A DNA stretch of 64,000 nt, taken from NCBI GenBank assembly GCA_032158295.1, contig CM063252.1, positions 12,079,337 to 12,143,336 of the forward strand, given 5' to 3'. The notes beneath the pieces are model-generated. The model worked only from the letters and a program-made list of their open reading frames with translations, made no database searches and was not told the origin of the DNA. How positions within the stretch are numbered: the first letter of the stretch is position 1; each line of letters opens with the position of its first letter. A program made the position numbers and the translations under genes. This stretch comes from Pycnopodia helianthoides. Lineage: Eukaryota; Echinodermata; Asteroidea; Forcipulatida; Asteriidae. This document shows, in pieces, positions 36,786-49,923 of this stretch.

Positions 36786-37808
36786 TTCGGCTCCGTCAGT
36801 AATTTTGAAAACGTACACTTTCCGTACGGACGGGCCTCTGAATTGGTAAACGAGCACAAGCCGAAGCCGTGGGTTAAAAAGGGCCCTTTATATATTATAA
36901 ACCCATGGGGAAGGAAACTCCTTACTTGGACCCTGATTGGACAAAACCAAATGTTAACCTTGTCAAAACAGCCGGCCGGCAACCAATGTACAAACAGGCT
37001 ATTTAATCTGGTACCGGACCACGAGACCGTGACGAAGATGTGAATTTCGAAAAGCAGCCAGACTATTCTAATTTGCATACGTATTCAAAATTTGTGGATA
37101 TGCAAATGATCCACACCAGGGTGAGAGAGCGGTCAATCTGTACTGCTCGACACACCCTGGGGACGAGGTTGCCTTATATAGTCCTGATGTTCATGGGAAA
37201 TAGTGGGAACCGACTATTTAGAAATTATCTAAGTAGTGGGTTTTCAGACAAAGCAGTCAAGTTTTGTTTTTCTTCTCCCCACGCTGAATTGTTTGAAATC
37301 CTTTAAAATTTCTAATAATTTAAGCTTAAAATGTCAACTTGAACAACATGCTTGTGTGAATTGTGATTTATGATGAAAACAATAAAGAATAAGTTTTATT
37401 AACAATAAATTAGCTTTTAATAGTGAATGGCTACTTGATATAGTTGGGTTGCTTGCTAGCTTAATACACGTTTGACATTTTCTTCCCAAAGCATGACCCC
37501 ACTTTGACCTTTCCTTCCGGTCCAAACAGGAAGTTCTAACTATACAAAACTCTATAGTTTTATCTGTTATCAGCTCTTGGGACTGTCACACGGACGGGCG
37601 GGAAATCCTGGCCGGGTTTCTTGAAGTGTTATCACGCTGATGGAACCTAATGGTACTACCGGCAGATTATACAACGTGTGTCCCCCCTGTATAATCCACA
37701 AACCCATATCTTTACACTTGACATCACACGTCATACAAGATCTCATCAAAGCCATGCAATACGCCGAATTATGAAATTACCTTCTTATATACGACGGGGG
37801 AGAGGGAG
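36786..37808. other. Non-coding stretch around an octamer pair
   Basis: Ordinary sequence with frames under 118 codons. It contains the octamer pair listed separately and an E2F-like GGCGGGAA at 37597-37604. Confidence 0.55.
37071..37107. promoter_or_regulatory. Pair of inverted POU octamers
   Basis: ATTTGCAT at 37071-37078 and ATGCAAAT at 37100-37107 are the same perfect octamer on opposite strands, 21 bases apart, or two to three helical turns centre to centre. POU-domain factors bind this octamer. Close pairs are uncommon by chance. Function is inferred; no promoter is visible. Confidence 0.3.
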
Positions 37809-37842
37809 GGGGGCTGCCCCCTGGCCCCACGGGGCAGCCCCC
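37809..37842. repeat. Perfect GC-rich hairpin
   Basis: GGGGGCTGCCCC (37809-37820) and GGGGCAGCCCCC (37831-37842) are exact reverse complements with a ten-base loop. No U-rich tract follows, and intrinsic terminators are not expected in this kind of genome. It is more likely a remnant of a foldback repeat. Confidence 0.75.
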
Positions 37843-40800
37843 AGTCCATCGCGACACATTCTCCGATTCAATCATGGGAAATCCATGGTAAAGAAGAAGA
37901 AGAGGGGAAAAAAATGATTTGCCGGAAAGAAATTTCAAAATTGATAATAATAAAAAAAATATATAAAAAAATGCAAGCAAATGTAAAGGCGTTAAGGCGA
38001 GACGATGAAATGAAGTGTTTTTTTATTTTTGGGTTGTTCATATTTTTTGGCTTGGCCTCCGGGGTTAGGCGGGTGAAGGGATTATGGGGGTCCTTGGTTT
38101 AATGTGCCTTACAGTGTAGACCACATGACTCGGGATAGGGAGCATATGTGTGCCAGGCCTATATACTATAAGATAGAGAACTACTGTACGATGGGGGACT
38201 CCGGAGCGCTAGCCGTACACACCACACACACACACTTTGCTTAAAAATGTGATCAACGGGAGTCCTGGGCTGCGCTGGGCTGCCGGGTCGGCGGCCTTAA
38301 TCACGAAAAGTAAATAATTGTGCAAATATTGGATGAAATTTTCATCAAGATGTAACAAATGGGACCGTGGGGACTGCGATTGGGGGTGGGGGTACGGGCC
38401 GAGTGGGCTGGGTAGATCCGCGTCTACATCGCACCGTGCCATCGCCGTGCCTCCGTGACCTGGCAACCACTCCACGGCATTTCCGAATAACTCTGCGTAT
38501 ATATGTTTTAGGATTTATTTTTCTGTTCTATTTTTTGGCATTAGTGAATAAGTTCGTCGGCGTATTTCGGCATTGTTAGGATAGCTGAAGGGCTCAATAC
38601 GTGCCACATAGAAAACCAGTTACCATGATTAAATGTGCTAAAAGGGGGAATACCGTTCGACACTGACTGTCGCTTGTTGTTGTCAGTTGCTTCAGAATAA
38701 TGAAAACCATTTTTTTAATTAACTTTGTTTGTTAGAAGAGCAGCTTAACATACTTTTATCTTTATCTGACTGTTTCCTCGGAATTCACGGGATGTTTTTG
38801 ACCGTGTGAGTGGATCCAGCGGCCCGGTGAAGCCGCCTTTCGCACACGGGTCATGGGTGCCGTGTACCTGCCCGAGGGTCAAGCCACTACGTCGCCATCT
38901 CCCCCTCGTCCAACACTACATTCCAGACCATTGTTTTTGGAACAATTATGCGTAATTAGAAACGATAACCCCCCGTCTCAGCCTGCGGAAATGTTGTTGA
39001 CGAGTCGGGAGCAAGACAACTTCATTTATATTTCTAACGTACACGTATTATTATGTATGTGTATTATTGAGAAGAAAACAAATAACATAACAAAAATGAT
39101 GACGCAGGTTGATTAATAAGCAATCGATACCCGAAGAGTGAAGTTCGGGTTGTTAGAGGTATTCGGCTAAATTACAAAACCCTCAATGCAAATCGAGTTA
39201 TGTTGATCCGTGAATAAACCCTGATATGGGTCTGACATTGCCCCGGGTACTCGGTATCGATTCTTTTTCCATTTAAAGGTTAATGAACGAATAATCGTTG
39301 GCCTGTTTTTTAATTCTGTGGCGCTACCCTTTAAAGGGGCTCGGTGCTTAGCGTGTGTAGCCTGGTTCTGACGGTCAGGTTAAAACATAACGAAACATGT
39401 TGACCATTGTCCTCTTTTTCCCCCGCTTGTTCTCGAAAACAGGTTCAGTGTTTACTGATGAAGAACTGCAATAGGATAGGTTTGATGTTATTTTGCAAAA
39501 ACAGGCTCCGAATTAACAGAAAGCCGAATTTAGATGTTTGGTTTTCTTTTGATAAGTTGTATGTTTATTAAAAAAAAAAATTTAAGACAAGATGGGGCAA
39601 CATTTCAAAAGAGAATTATTTATCAATTGAAAAAAAGCCCGACCCCCCCACCACCACCAAAAAAGGAACAAAACAGCACAACAAACAATTGATTTATCTT
39701 TGCAAATCCAAGGCAATTATGTAAGTAAACTCTGGGCACTACGTGTTCGCTAAGCAATTTTTTCTCTTTTCGTGGAGAGTAAGTGTAAATTAGATATTGA
39801 CTTTGGATGAAATCATGTAATTCGTAAACAAAACACAAATACTCAGGGGAAAAAATAATTTGGATTTTCTCCAACCATTATAAGAAAGAGCCAGTGTTCA
39901 CAATTACATACTTTTTTCAGAGGGTGCATTTGATAGTTATTTGGGATTAAACTTGTGAGGCTTCTGTCAGGGAATTTACCAACATGCACCGTACTATATA
40001 GGCACTGGTTGTGTGCAAAGTACTACAGGCACAGTCATTGCCATTGAAATCAGTGTTTTGTTGATATTAGTTTTCGTTTTGCTTGTAAAAAACAAAAACG
40101 ACAGCTATGAAGCAAGGTGTATTGGATTGTTTTAACCTAGGCTCCCGGGATTCAGACCTGTCGGCCATTTTTAATTTTTTAATTTTTTTTTTAGTCGTTA
40201 TTTTGTTTCGGCAGAGCCTATAAGTCGGAACCAGGCAAAACTTCAAATAAAATAAAAAATATTTAAAAAAGCTTGGAAGCAGATCAATTTGTAGGAGCAT
40301 AATGATTGGCTGATACAGTTTCTACCTGACAAATGTCACGTGGTTTCCTCTGTAGCTTCCAATGATGTTCCGCTGCTTTCCTGTTGAGCATATTATTCTG
40401 CAAAGCATGTAATTTGCTTAGCTACTTTATGATTTTATTTGGACCCTCTGGAGACCTGGGACTTAACTAATGCAAAAGACATTCTGCTGTTTTAACTTTG
40501 ACTACTTAAAATTACTCGACCAAAACAAGACAAGATTTACAATAAACAGAAGTACAAATTGAACGAAGTATACAGCATTCAAATTACAAAGAAATTACAG
40601 ACAAAATAAAGTAAAGAAAAAGCAAGTTAAGCATGATATATACACACAGGCCTAGATAAATACACGCTATGCCTTGGGCTAGATCATTGCATGGTCCCTA
40701 AGGATTCTACATTACGGGTTTGCAGCGAATTTACACTGCCAAAGATGCATCTGTTTTCGAATGTTTCGAATAAAAAAAAACCATCCCAATAGACAAGTGT

Positions 40801-43800
40801 TGACAACTGAACACGCCGGAGATCTGTCTGGCCGCACTCCAGTGCCCTGCCCCTCACGGGGAGTTTCGCCTCACATTTCGGGCGTCGAATTCTTCTCTCC
40901 TATGGTGCGGTTCAGGTTCCCGTGTTATTGTTTGGGATACCGGTGCATGCGGTTGTGTTTGCCCCGAGCCTTTATTGCACACAAGGTTTTTATTTCCAAT
41001 TTATACATATTTTTTTGTATATTGTGAACAAAGTGCACGCCAAGTACATGTAAAGTCAAAGGAAGGGCATGAGTATTGTTGTATTGAAACATATCGTAAC
41101 TCAGTGTAGGCAGCAGGCCTTTGTAACGAAATTAAGTTGTACTTTTTTCCTATTTGCAGTTGTTTCATCATGAAAAACTTTGAGTTGTTTTTGAACCGGC
41201 AAATAAATATTGTTACCGTGTTTTTTTTAAACAAAATATTCCCGTATGGAAACAAAAAGAGTTGCTCTGGTCTGTTCTTTGGAGCATGAAAGTAAACCTA
41301 CCATGCTACTGTGTAATCTTTGATTCAGACAGAGATTTCCATGTGGTATTTTCAACAAATCAATCGAGGGTGGAACTATGGACACGAAGCATGAAGACAT
41401 GGTACAAAGGAATTAACAAACAAATATATCAACTTGTCTGTATGTCAGATGGAACTTGAGTTATAATGTTGCTGATAAAATGTGACTGCTCTCGTCAAAA
41501 CCAACTCCATCCATGGGGTACCATTACGGCACAATACTACCCCGACACATGATATCAACAGTAGCGCAAATGGTTTCAGATTCTATTTGGTTATTCCGAC
41601 CGGAGTTTGATGTGTCCCAGACTCACAGTTTTTAACGGTTCCGGTTGTCCGTAACTCCTCATAAAAATGTGTCAGAAAGTAGTAACAGCTCCGGCTGTGC
41701 CGCCCTCCACTTAATCAATTACCCGATAAAACCTCGAACGACTGTTTACATTCGATGGGGGGACGTTATCGCTAAATAGTCTTGCTTCTCTTTTGACTGT
41801 TTTATTTTTTATTGCTGCCTGGAATCGATTTAATCAAGCTGCTAAGCGATACATGTTACTAAGCACGTTTTGGGGCCAAGCAATAAATTTGGAGGAGTCT
41901 GAACTCAAACTTTTTACACATGCCACACCTTTAGGCTGGCAACTCGTATCCGCCGAGTTTGTGTTTGTTGAGAACAGTACTGACACTTGATACTAGACAT
42001 GGTAATTAGTGTTTTGTTTATTTGTAAATATTTTTGTTTTTACTGGAGGCAATTGTCAGAAAATCTCAAAAGCGCTCGTACATTATTCGCATGGAATCTT
42101 CAGAGTGCACATTCTCTGTACGGTACTTGGCCTAACTCAAGATCAGAATGCAAAACTTTTCTGGCATTTGAGTCGTGCACAGGTGCGGGCCTGCCTTTAT
42201 GTGAAGTGCAAAGAGTGACAGTAACGCAAGCGCATTTTCCATTATTACGGTCTGGTTGTTGTTGAAACTTTGACTTGGTGTAAGGTTTGTTTTCATCTGC
42301 AAACCAAAGCAAAACAGAAAAAAAAAAAAAAAGGGTATCGAAATCGAGACAAGAAGTTAATGCCCCCCAAATGCTAACTTTTTTTTTGTCTTTTGCTCTT
42401 TTATTATTTATACTATTGAGAGTCCCCGCAACAAGTTGTATTCACCCCGAGGCGCGCTCAGCGGTAAAGTGATAACTTAATAATTAAGGGCATCTGATCT
42501 TGCAACTTGCACCAGGTGCTCGCTCCATGCTACCGACATGACACTCTCTGCCCCGGGCCGGTATCACTGCCAACCGCACGCTAAGTATCGCAATGTTTCC
42601 CCCTTGGTGTCGTTGGAGCTAGACGGTGTGTGACCCCAGACGAGGTCACTGCGCAGACGCCCTTTGCAGGTATCACTCGTGGGTAGAGCCAGTCACGGGG
42701 GTGTGTTGTAACGGGAGGGGGGCAGCCCACTTGTCGCCCTGCAATCGGGTTTATAAGTTATGTACAGTTGTATAATAGTCATGTTATGTGTTTAAAGAAA
42801 ACCAACCAACCAATCAACAACAACCAATCACCAACAATCAAAACCATCATACAAACAAACGAAAAAACAAACAACATTTCACAACATGTGCATTTAAGTG
42901 TTGCCTGTTATTATGTGTTGTCGTGTAGCTTGCCAAAGAAACGGATAAGTCTTGTCACCCTTTTGCTGTTTTACATTAAAAGACGACTCAGAAATCTGAC
43001 AACCCTTAGAGTAACCTCCTGCACAAGGAATCTTTAGATCAAGCCATGGTCGTTTAAAGGTACCGTAGTTCAACTGAGCGGTGCTGTGTCGTGGATAAGG
43101 AATATTGCCGTGGACAATTGCCGTCAACATTTTACAATCATGTAAAAAAAAAAAATGAATCTTGAGCCAGACCGTTATGAATGCACTTTATATACTGCAT
43201 CAGATCATTTTTTTTCCCCATACTTAGATGGCACTTTTACATACAAAATTGCACCCAGTGTTCAGTTTGTATATATGTATATGCATCCTCGAGGGATGGT
43301 TTTGACAGCTAGCCTATGCACGGAGTGCCAGCATGACGCGAGGTAAAATCTGCGTGCATAGGTATGCCTCACGCAGATGCGGACGCGAGCGTAAATGCGT
43401 CCATGAGTAATAGGCGAACGGAACAGGACACAATGCAAATTAAAAACCAACTAATAAAACTGAATGGTATATACGCCAGGTCCTGCATGACCAAGACTCG
43501 TCAACAATGCCCATGCGCGTATTCCTCAAAGAAATTGACGGTGTTGACAATGTTGACATCATTGCTGCGGACGTGATAGTCCTAAAGACAAGTTCCGACT
43601 CCAAACCGACTGTTTTAGTTGAAAACGTAATTCATTTTAGAGTTGTACGTTTTTAGGTAAATGTGTGTGCACCGTTTACTACAAAATTGGAAATGCTTTG
43701 ACGCTGCTGACGGAGTTAGTGCCCTGCGTATAGCCCCAGCCGCCCGCGACAGCCGTTAACTGCAAACCACGTATTTGTTTGCTGAACATCACTCCAGTGT

Positions 43801-44193
43801 AGTGTTAGGTATAACATTGCACGGGGGTTGTGGCGGCTCAAGTGACCGCAAACTGGAGCTGCGTTTCGGTTGGTGTTTTCTTAGTGGTAGGCCTGTTCGT
43901 TTATGTTGCCCCTCGGCACCTGACGCTAACGTTAACAGAGAAGAATATGAGATACTGTAATGTACGTTAGACAAATACACAAATTCGAAAATCACATCTG
44001 ATAAAAGTTTGGCGATTTTGGCAGACGTAACCAATAAGCCTTGGCCCTCACAGAGTAGGATAACCATAAAGTCACCGCCGGATTAACTTGTGGCTACCAC
44101 CAGCAAAGCACCCCACTGCTTTGTGGCAAGTTGAAGACGATCAGAAGCCATTGAGCAAGGGTAAAACAGTCTCTTTTAAGATAAGGGAATCAA
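37843..44193. other. Long non-coding stretch, no gene seen
   Basis: Over six kilobases of mainly AT-rich DNA with open frames under 95 codons. GC-richer parts lie at 38250-38480, 40800-40970 and 42420-42760. Octamers ATGCAAAT lie at 39186-39193 and 43433-43440. A small hairpin is listed at 43348. No mobile element with recognisable ends was found. Confidence 0.55.
43348..43378. repeat. Small perfect hairpin
   Basis: ATCTGCGTG (43348-43356) pairs exactly with CACGCAGAT (43370-43378). The 13-base loop itself contains the near-palindrome CATAGGTATG. Too short for a microRNA precursor. Confidence 0.55.
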
Positions 44194-44322
44194 GGCCGTG
44201 TCCGAATTGGCGGCTACGGCTATGACTACGGCTGGATCGCTGCGTCATTTTGCGTCGCCGAAGCTTCCCAAGCAACACCCTTAGCAACAGGCTTAGCCGT
44301 AGCCGCCAATTCGGATACCGCC
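44194..44322. mobile_element. Foldback MITE-like element, family F1 intact copy
   Basis: Terminal inverted repeats of 28 bases differ at only two positions. They run inward from GGCCGTGTCCGAATTGGCGG on the left, and the right end reads CCGCCAATTCGGATACCGCC. The two ends have diverged little from each other, unlike the copies at 36675 and 35383. The interior holds AGCAACACCCTTAGCAACAG. There is no open frame, so movement would need enzymes encoded elsewhere. No clear target-site duplication was seen. Confidence 0.78.
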
Positions 44323-45689
44323 TGACCTATCGGGAAATTAAATTTAACGAACATTTTTCACAGCTCGTTACCCATCCTTTTTCCTCGATTAAAATCAAGG
44401 CGTACACAGCCGGGGCTCGGATGGTAAACTAGTCTGATCCCTTGGTATTCGTAATTTGACATGGCACACCTAGAAACAAGGTTCTAATACTCTATACAAA
44501 GATCTGACTCGTAAGGGAAGTTGTTCTGTATTTTGACCGTTTTTTCCCTTGGATACCATTGGGAGCGAAACCCAGCTTCATGGAAAGATAAATGTCAACA
44601 TCTTTAAATGATGATTCTAATGAAAGCAGTGGTCGTTCCTGTTTATGGTAGATTACCGAAGTGTAGACAAGAATGCAATAATAGCCGTCGTGATATTGAA
44701 CGTGCTTCAACCATACATTGAGTCCGCAAAGTTTTTTAATCTGCAGTGTAGAACTAAAAAGTGAAGTAATAAAGTCGCTCATTTCCCAGAGTGCCCATGG
44801 ACACAATACGCGTCACTTGTATAGTGGATTTAATCGTTAATCACGGTATTAGAACCCGCCTCTCCCGACGCTTACGTGTGCTGCGAGCAGCACCACCAGT
44901 CCTTCGTGACTCGTCTTGTGGGGGGACACTTTCCAGGGAACGCGGCTTCCTGATGAATTGAGAGGGTTAGGTGCACGGGGGGGAAATCCACCAGTCATTT
45001 CGGCTGGTAATCAAGGGGGGAACCGCACCGGGACCAGGAGCGGCCCACTTCTCCCCGGCGGCTGCCAGGCAATCAGCGGTCAGCGAGGCGAGGAACACTT
45101 GCTTGTTGTCGGTGGGTTCCGCACCGTGGGCAGGCCCCCTCAGTTGGAACAGGTACTGTACTCACGACTCGGCCATCCCTGGAGAACCAATTGGAGTGCA
45201 AATTGGGAAATTGTTATGGAGCGTCAGAATGGAGGGCACTGAGTCTAGTAACTTTGGAATAATTATTGAGCCGTCTGGTAATAGTGCTTGATTGTGCGTA
45301 CATTAATGCAATCAAAACAGTGGGTTGTCAATTATAATCCATTATGAAATTAAATGAACCGTGTCCGATTGTTGGTATCAATTGTAGAATCGCTGACCTT
45401 CAAAGTCTGCAGTTAGGTTGCATTTTTTTATTTTTAAGATTATACATTCTACCAAACGATGAGATACAAACATAATTCAGCGACTTGATACGCAACTTTT
45501 CACGTAGTGTTTCATTCCCAAATAGTTTCCTCATCCCTTAACGAATGGAATGAAAGCCTGATATATGCAAATGAATCCCAGCGGTGACCGTCAGCTCTAG
45601 CCGTTTGAAGTGTGTAAAGACCAGCCGGGGACCAGACACGCGCTCATAATACAGACCATGACCTTTTTTGATCCAAGTGTTGGTCATTT
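44323..45689. other. Non-coding stretch, no gene seen
   Basis: AT-rich except a GC-rich island at 44870-45240, where two overlapping plus-strand frames of about 107 codons are open without any recognisable protein. An octamer ATGCAAAT lies at 45565-45572. Confidence 0.55.
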
Positions 45690-45854
45690 TTTGTTGAAAC
45701 CAATTAGTCTTTGGTTTGGGGCTTCGGCTTAGACTGTGTCCGCCTGTTTAAAGCCCCGTATCGAAAGCGCACGCTTACACAAGAAAAAAAAAGAAAAAAA
45801 CACTTACGGAGCCTAAAGCCCGAGCCTTAGCCGGAACCTCGGTTTCGAAAAGGG
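45690..45854. mobile_element. Foldback MITE-like element, family F2 copy 2
   Basis: The right end, read outward, is GGAACCTCGGTTTCGAAAAG. The left end (TTGAAACC, then GGTTTGGGGCTTCGGCTTAG) is its imperfect inverse. The interior, reversed, aligns with the copy at 4690-4834 (GGGGCTTTAAACAGGCGGAC against GGGGCTTCAAGCAGACCGAC). An A-rich tract at 45781-45800 interrupts it. The left boundary is approximate. Confidence 0.6.
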
Positions 45855-47584
45855 TCATTGATATCTCTCGCTCCCTATTACGCTAAACGGACTATTTTCC
45901 ATTAAAGAGTTGTCTTGATTACCGGCCGGTTGGTTTCCTGTGAGAAAAAAGAAAGAAAAATTGTACCATTACGAGATTACAATGTTATAAGTACAACGGA
46001 CTCTATAGCCAGAAACTTGCGCATTACGGTGCCCCCAAAACGCTAACCATGTTTACTTAAGGGGTTCAGATCTTAATTAACGGGGGAAGAATTTGTCCAG
46101 TGGATGGTATCCATCGCTTCCAATAATGACATTGTCACGGCAAAGTGATTCCTTAAGGGATAGGTAGAGGGAAAATGGCTCCCAAATGTCCCCCCTTCTC
46201 GAAAATAATAATCATACAGTATTATTTGCAACGCGCAGCGCATATATAGGAAATGTAACACGAAGGCGATTTTGTAAGGCGAACAGGTAGCATCGAATTA
46301 CATGCCAGACTTGATGTATTAATTACAGCCTGGGTTTTTTTGGAGAGGGGTGGGCCGTGTGGCTTTTAATATCTGAACTGTCTCTTGGACCACCAACTCA
46401 TTCACGGGGGGGCCCCCCAAAAAACACCGTCGTGGTTTGAGGACTTCATTCAGAACGTGTTTGCCGTACACAAACGGGGCTGTGTAGAAAAGAACATACC
46501 GGAACGTGTTGTCGGAATATGATCCGGTCGGCCGGACTGTATGCCCTCTACACGCACATGTACTGATACGATTTCCATCCACAGCTCTGTCCAGAGTGTC
46601 GTGGGGTGTACGGTATCCACTACAAGCGCTTTAGACTAGAAGCTATTCTGAACGTCTTTTGTTGTTTGACATCTTTTAGGTGTGTAGATAAATCATTGCA
46701 AAGGGTAACTCGATCCGCTCCGATCGATCGGGGTAGTACAACACGTATGTTGCCAAAACTCGCAGTAAATTTAATTTCCCCCCAATTAGAAGCTTCGTGG
46801 TATTAATAGTTAAGAGACTCAACAACCGCGGAGTTTGTTTGGGCAGGATTTCATTACTGCTCGGAATAAATCACAATTTTTCCCGCGATTTTTTTTCTCT
46901 TCGTCGCGTATTCACCATAAACGGACTCCCGTTATTCATCAATAACGAATAAAATGCTTTTATCAGCAAGTGGACGAGTATGCACTGGAATAATAAGTAG
47001 TATTTTTGTAATAAATTCAGGACAGGACTTCTCAATTTCAACCCCAGTCTCCTGTCCATTGAAGCGCTGGATATGAAGAGGGACTTGTTTAAGTTGATAT
47101 TGGATTAGTCTCTTAGCGTGGTGGTTAACTAGCCGTTTATTGCACGCCTGTTGGCACTGATTTCCGCATTTCGTTTCTCGAGTCACTCCGGCTCGATTCT
47201 TAAATCACGATTTAAACACCGACGTTTCGCTCAATTTCCCCCATCACCGACCGTCCCCATCCCCGAAGACCACAGCCGAGGATGCACTCTTGGCCTTTAC
47301 CTTGAACTCGTCAAATCCAACCGATCGTGGGGCCGTCCTCCCCGCCGATAATTTGTCATTTTACTTGTCGGCATGGTACCTTTTTTTTCTTCTTCTTCTT
47401 TGATCCCGTGCCACGCGAAATGAACTTCCCCCCCGTTTTGTGTCGAGATCATTACACGAGGAAACGTGCAAAGTGAAAGTCGCAGTCGTTAGCCGGCAAT
47501 GAGTTTGTTAAGAAATCTGTCACGTACGTTACGCTCTCGCCCTGGCCGGCAGCCGCCCCAACCGTCGGCAGGCCCCGGCTCCCT
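45855..47584. other. Non-coding stretch, no gene seen
   Basis: AT-rich to about 47100, then a GC-richer, motif-dense block (47150-47580) that leads into the homeodomain/forkhead motif group. Open frames are under 90 codons. Confidence 0.55.
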
Positions 47585-47665
47585 CGCTCCCAATTTCAAT
47601 TATTTACATAAAGAAGAATGTGCTCCATAAATTTCAAATTATTTTCCAATAAAGCCGCATAATTG
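47585..47665. promoter_or_regulatory. Candidate enhancer core with forkhead and Hox-like motifs
   Basis: Within 80 bases lie TATTTAC (47601-47607, forkhead core), CCATAAA (47625-47631, posterior Hox/Cdx type), CCAATAAA (47646-47653) and ATAATTG (homeodomain core, near 47659). The adjoining 400 bases on the left are GC-richer than the surroundings. Motif clustering in AT-rich DNA is weak evidence; conservation would be needed to support it. Confidence 0.25.
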
Positions 47666-47969
47666 TTTTTCTTTAACTTCGCTTTTCTGTCGGAGTGAAC
47701 TTGACGCAGCGAAGAGTGTACGAACACCCGTGTTTAGCATAATGCAGTTCTGTGAACCATAGTGTGGAGAGCTATAATTCAACGGAGAAGAATAATTCTG
47801 ATATGTGAATAAACGTTTTTAAGATAATAAACCATGACATTTACCTTTTGTGGGCTAAAACTTTTAATATATATTGGACCAGGTTTTTCAAAAATCTCGG
47901 ACGAGTTACCTTATACAAAAGCAGAACAGATGAACTTATTTTGTTTAGTTGTCTGATACATCCGTGGTG

Positions 47970-48260
47970 TGGTGTTGCCGAGCGGTCAAGAGTATATCAT
48001 ACTCAGGCTCTGGTGTTTCTGATCAGCACAGTCTGGGTTCAGGTCCCGGTCGTGGCACTTGTGTCCTTGGGCAAGATACTTTTGTTTTGTCCTTCGGATG
48101 GGACACTTAAGCCGTAGGTCCCGTGTATACTGGGATTGGTAGTCCACGTATAGAAGCACCCTGAACACTTATCGTGGAAGAGTTACTATGGGATTTGACC
48201 ACTTGGTGTTTCTGGTTCACATAGCAAGCACCCTTGTTTACAGGTTTCCTCAGTCTTACG
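47970..48260 (+). mobile_element. tRNA-Leu/Ser-like SINE
   Basis: The head contains GTTGCCGAGCGGTC (47974-47987), the D-arm/A-box sequence of leucine or serine tRNAs. GGTTCAGGTCC (48036-48046) is a degenerate B box. The body continues with GTGTCCTTGGGCAAGATAC and CCTTCGGATGGGAC, a core I recognise from SINEs of echinoderms and other marine invertebrates. The head diverges from a functional tRNA and is followed by unrelated SINE body, so it is a retroposon and not a tRNA gene. The 3' boundary is approximate and no target duplication was found. Confidence 0.72.
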
Positions 48261-48524
48261 AGCTACAGGGAATAAGTTCACTTATGAGGCATCCTTGGTT
48301 TCAATAGTAATAATAGTTAATAACAATATAGTAATAATGGTAATAATAACCCTGTGAATTACCAAATTACATGACCATATAATGTACCGTTATTGCAGTA
48401 GCTCTCTGCCCTGTTTTCTGTCAGGAAGTTTTCCCCATATTGGCAGTGATTGTAATTCCCGCTGTTTATAATCCTCTAATAAATCTAGGGGGAAAAAAAA
48501 CAAGCCGAAAACAAGCCGAACGTC

Positions 48525-48584
48525 ATCCCTTTATATCAAATAAAAGCTGGTATAATCCCTTTCTGCGAAATAAAAGCTGGTATA
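48525..48584. repeat. Two-copy tandem duplication, 30-bp unit
   Basis: Two units beginning ATCCCTTT and ending ATAAAAGCTGGTATA lie head to tail, differing in the middle (ATATCAA against CTGCGAA). A short duplicated AACAAGCCGA lies just upstream. Confidence 0.8.
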
Positions 48585-49923
48585 TATGGGGGAATCTTTT
48601 AACTACAAAAAAGGGGGGGGGGAGAAATGATGAAACAAAATGATATCAAGGGATTGGTTGCTATACATCAAAAAACAGCGCGTGTAGAGGAGACTGATAC
48701 GCAAGGCGGGAAAATCCGCCCGGCGTGCGCTCCGTGTTTGTTTAAGATGCCTATCATGATCTTGGCGGGGCGGACTCCGCCGCGAAATGCAATCACAGAA
48801 AAGCTTCACTAATGAAGATTTAAGTCGGCTTGTTCTTATTATGTGTCTGTCCTCAAGAGGAAGACAGATCGGAGAGAAGGGGTCGAGGAGGAGGAGGAGG
48901 GGGGGTTGAAGAGACTCAATCAATCAAGGCCGACTCAATGAGGAAATGATAGGGTTATTTGGGCTGGCGTCAGGGTCGCGGTCTTGTCACGTCTATATGC
49001 CGCATGCACACGGACTATAACCTTCTATGAATCTAGGATTATGATTGGGTTTTTTGTTTAAATGTAAATAACAAAATGAAACTCTTGCTATACTCGTGGG
49101 GAACTTTCCTTTTCGTGAGGACTGAATCTTGATTGTTGTTTTGTTTCTCCTTCTTGATAAACGTGATAGCTGTTGCGTGTGTAAGGAACGCGGACCAAAG
49201 ATAGCTCCTTCCGAAATTGTGCACATGTCACGCCGTGCACTTATAACAAAATTTAATTTAATATGAAATTATGTTTCGGAAAATTACAGATGCACAAAAC
49301 ACCGGGGAAATATTATCCACTTTGAGTCAATATAAGGATTGTACATCGCCCCGGATGGTCCTGCTAATCTAATGTGTCTACTCAATCACTAATTATATTA
49401 GTGGGATACGGCAAAGCGTTAAGCTGATGAGAGTAGAATATACAGCCGGGGTGTGAGGAGGAGGACGGGGGGACGGACGGGGGAATACCGTGTTTGGACG
49501 AGGAGACTCGGTGAAAGCTCCCCTCCCATCAACCACGCTCTGACAAATCGAATTACGGCCAGAATTAATGGTCCAGAAATCTCCCCAATGTGTTTGCCGC
49601 GACGATTAAATCGGCAACTCGGCTGGCCGGCGTGCCGAGTCTTTAGCCGCTAAGAGGCCGTGTTAAAGGAGGGTTTGTCATTGTCTCTGAAGATGAATCG
49701 AGTCATCTTGACTCTTTTTTTTTAAAAGAAAGTGAGAAAATACACACACACACACACACAAAAAGGCGACATCAATTTATCTTCAATTCGATTCGAAGAA
49801 TACAAGAATCATAGACAGTGTTGGGCCCCTTGTTTGGCCATGAATTATCACTATGCGGTTGATTTGAAACCATAAATTTAAAATAGTGAAAAACACAGCA
49901 CATGATCCCTACTTGCGATAGTT
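48585..49923. other. Non-coding stretch, no gene seen
   Basis: Contains GC-richer islands at 48650-48790 (with GGCGGGAAAA at 48705-48714) and 49440-49670. All frames are under 110 codons and unrecognised. Confidence 0.55.
49742..49760. repeat. CA dinucleotide microsatellite
   Basis: Nine to ten CA units followed by an A run. Confidence 0.92.
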
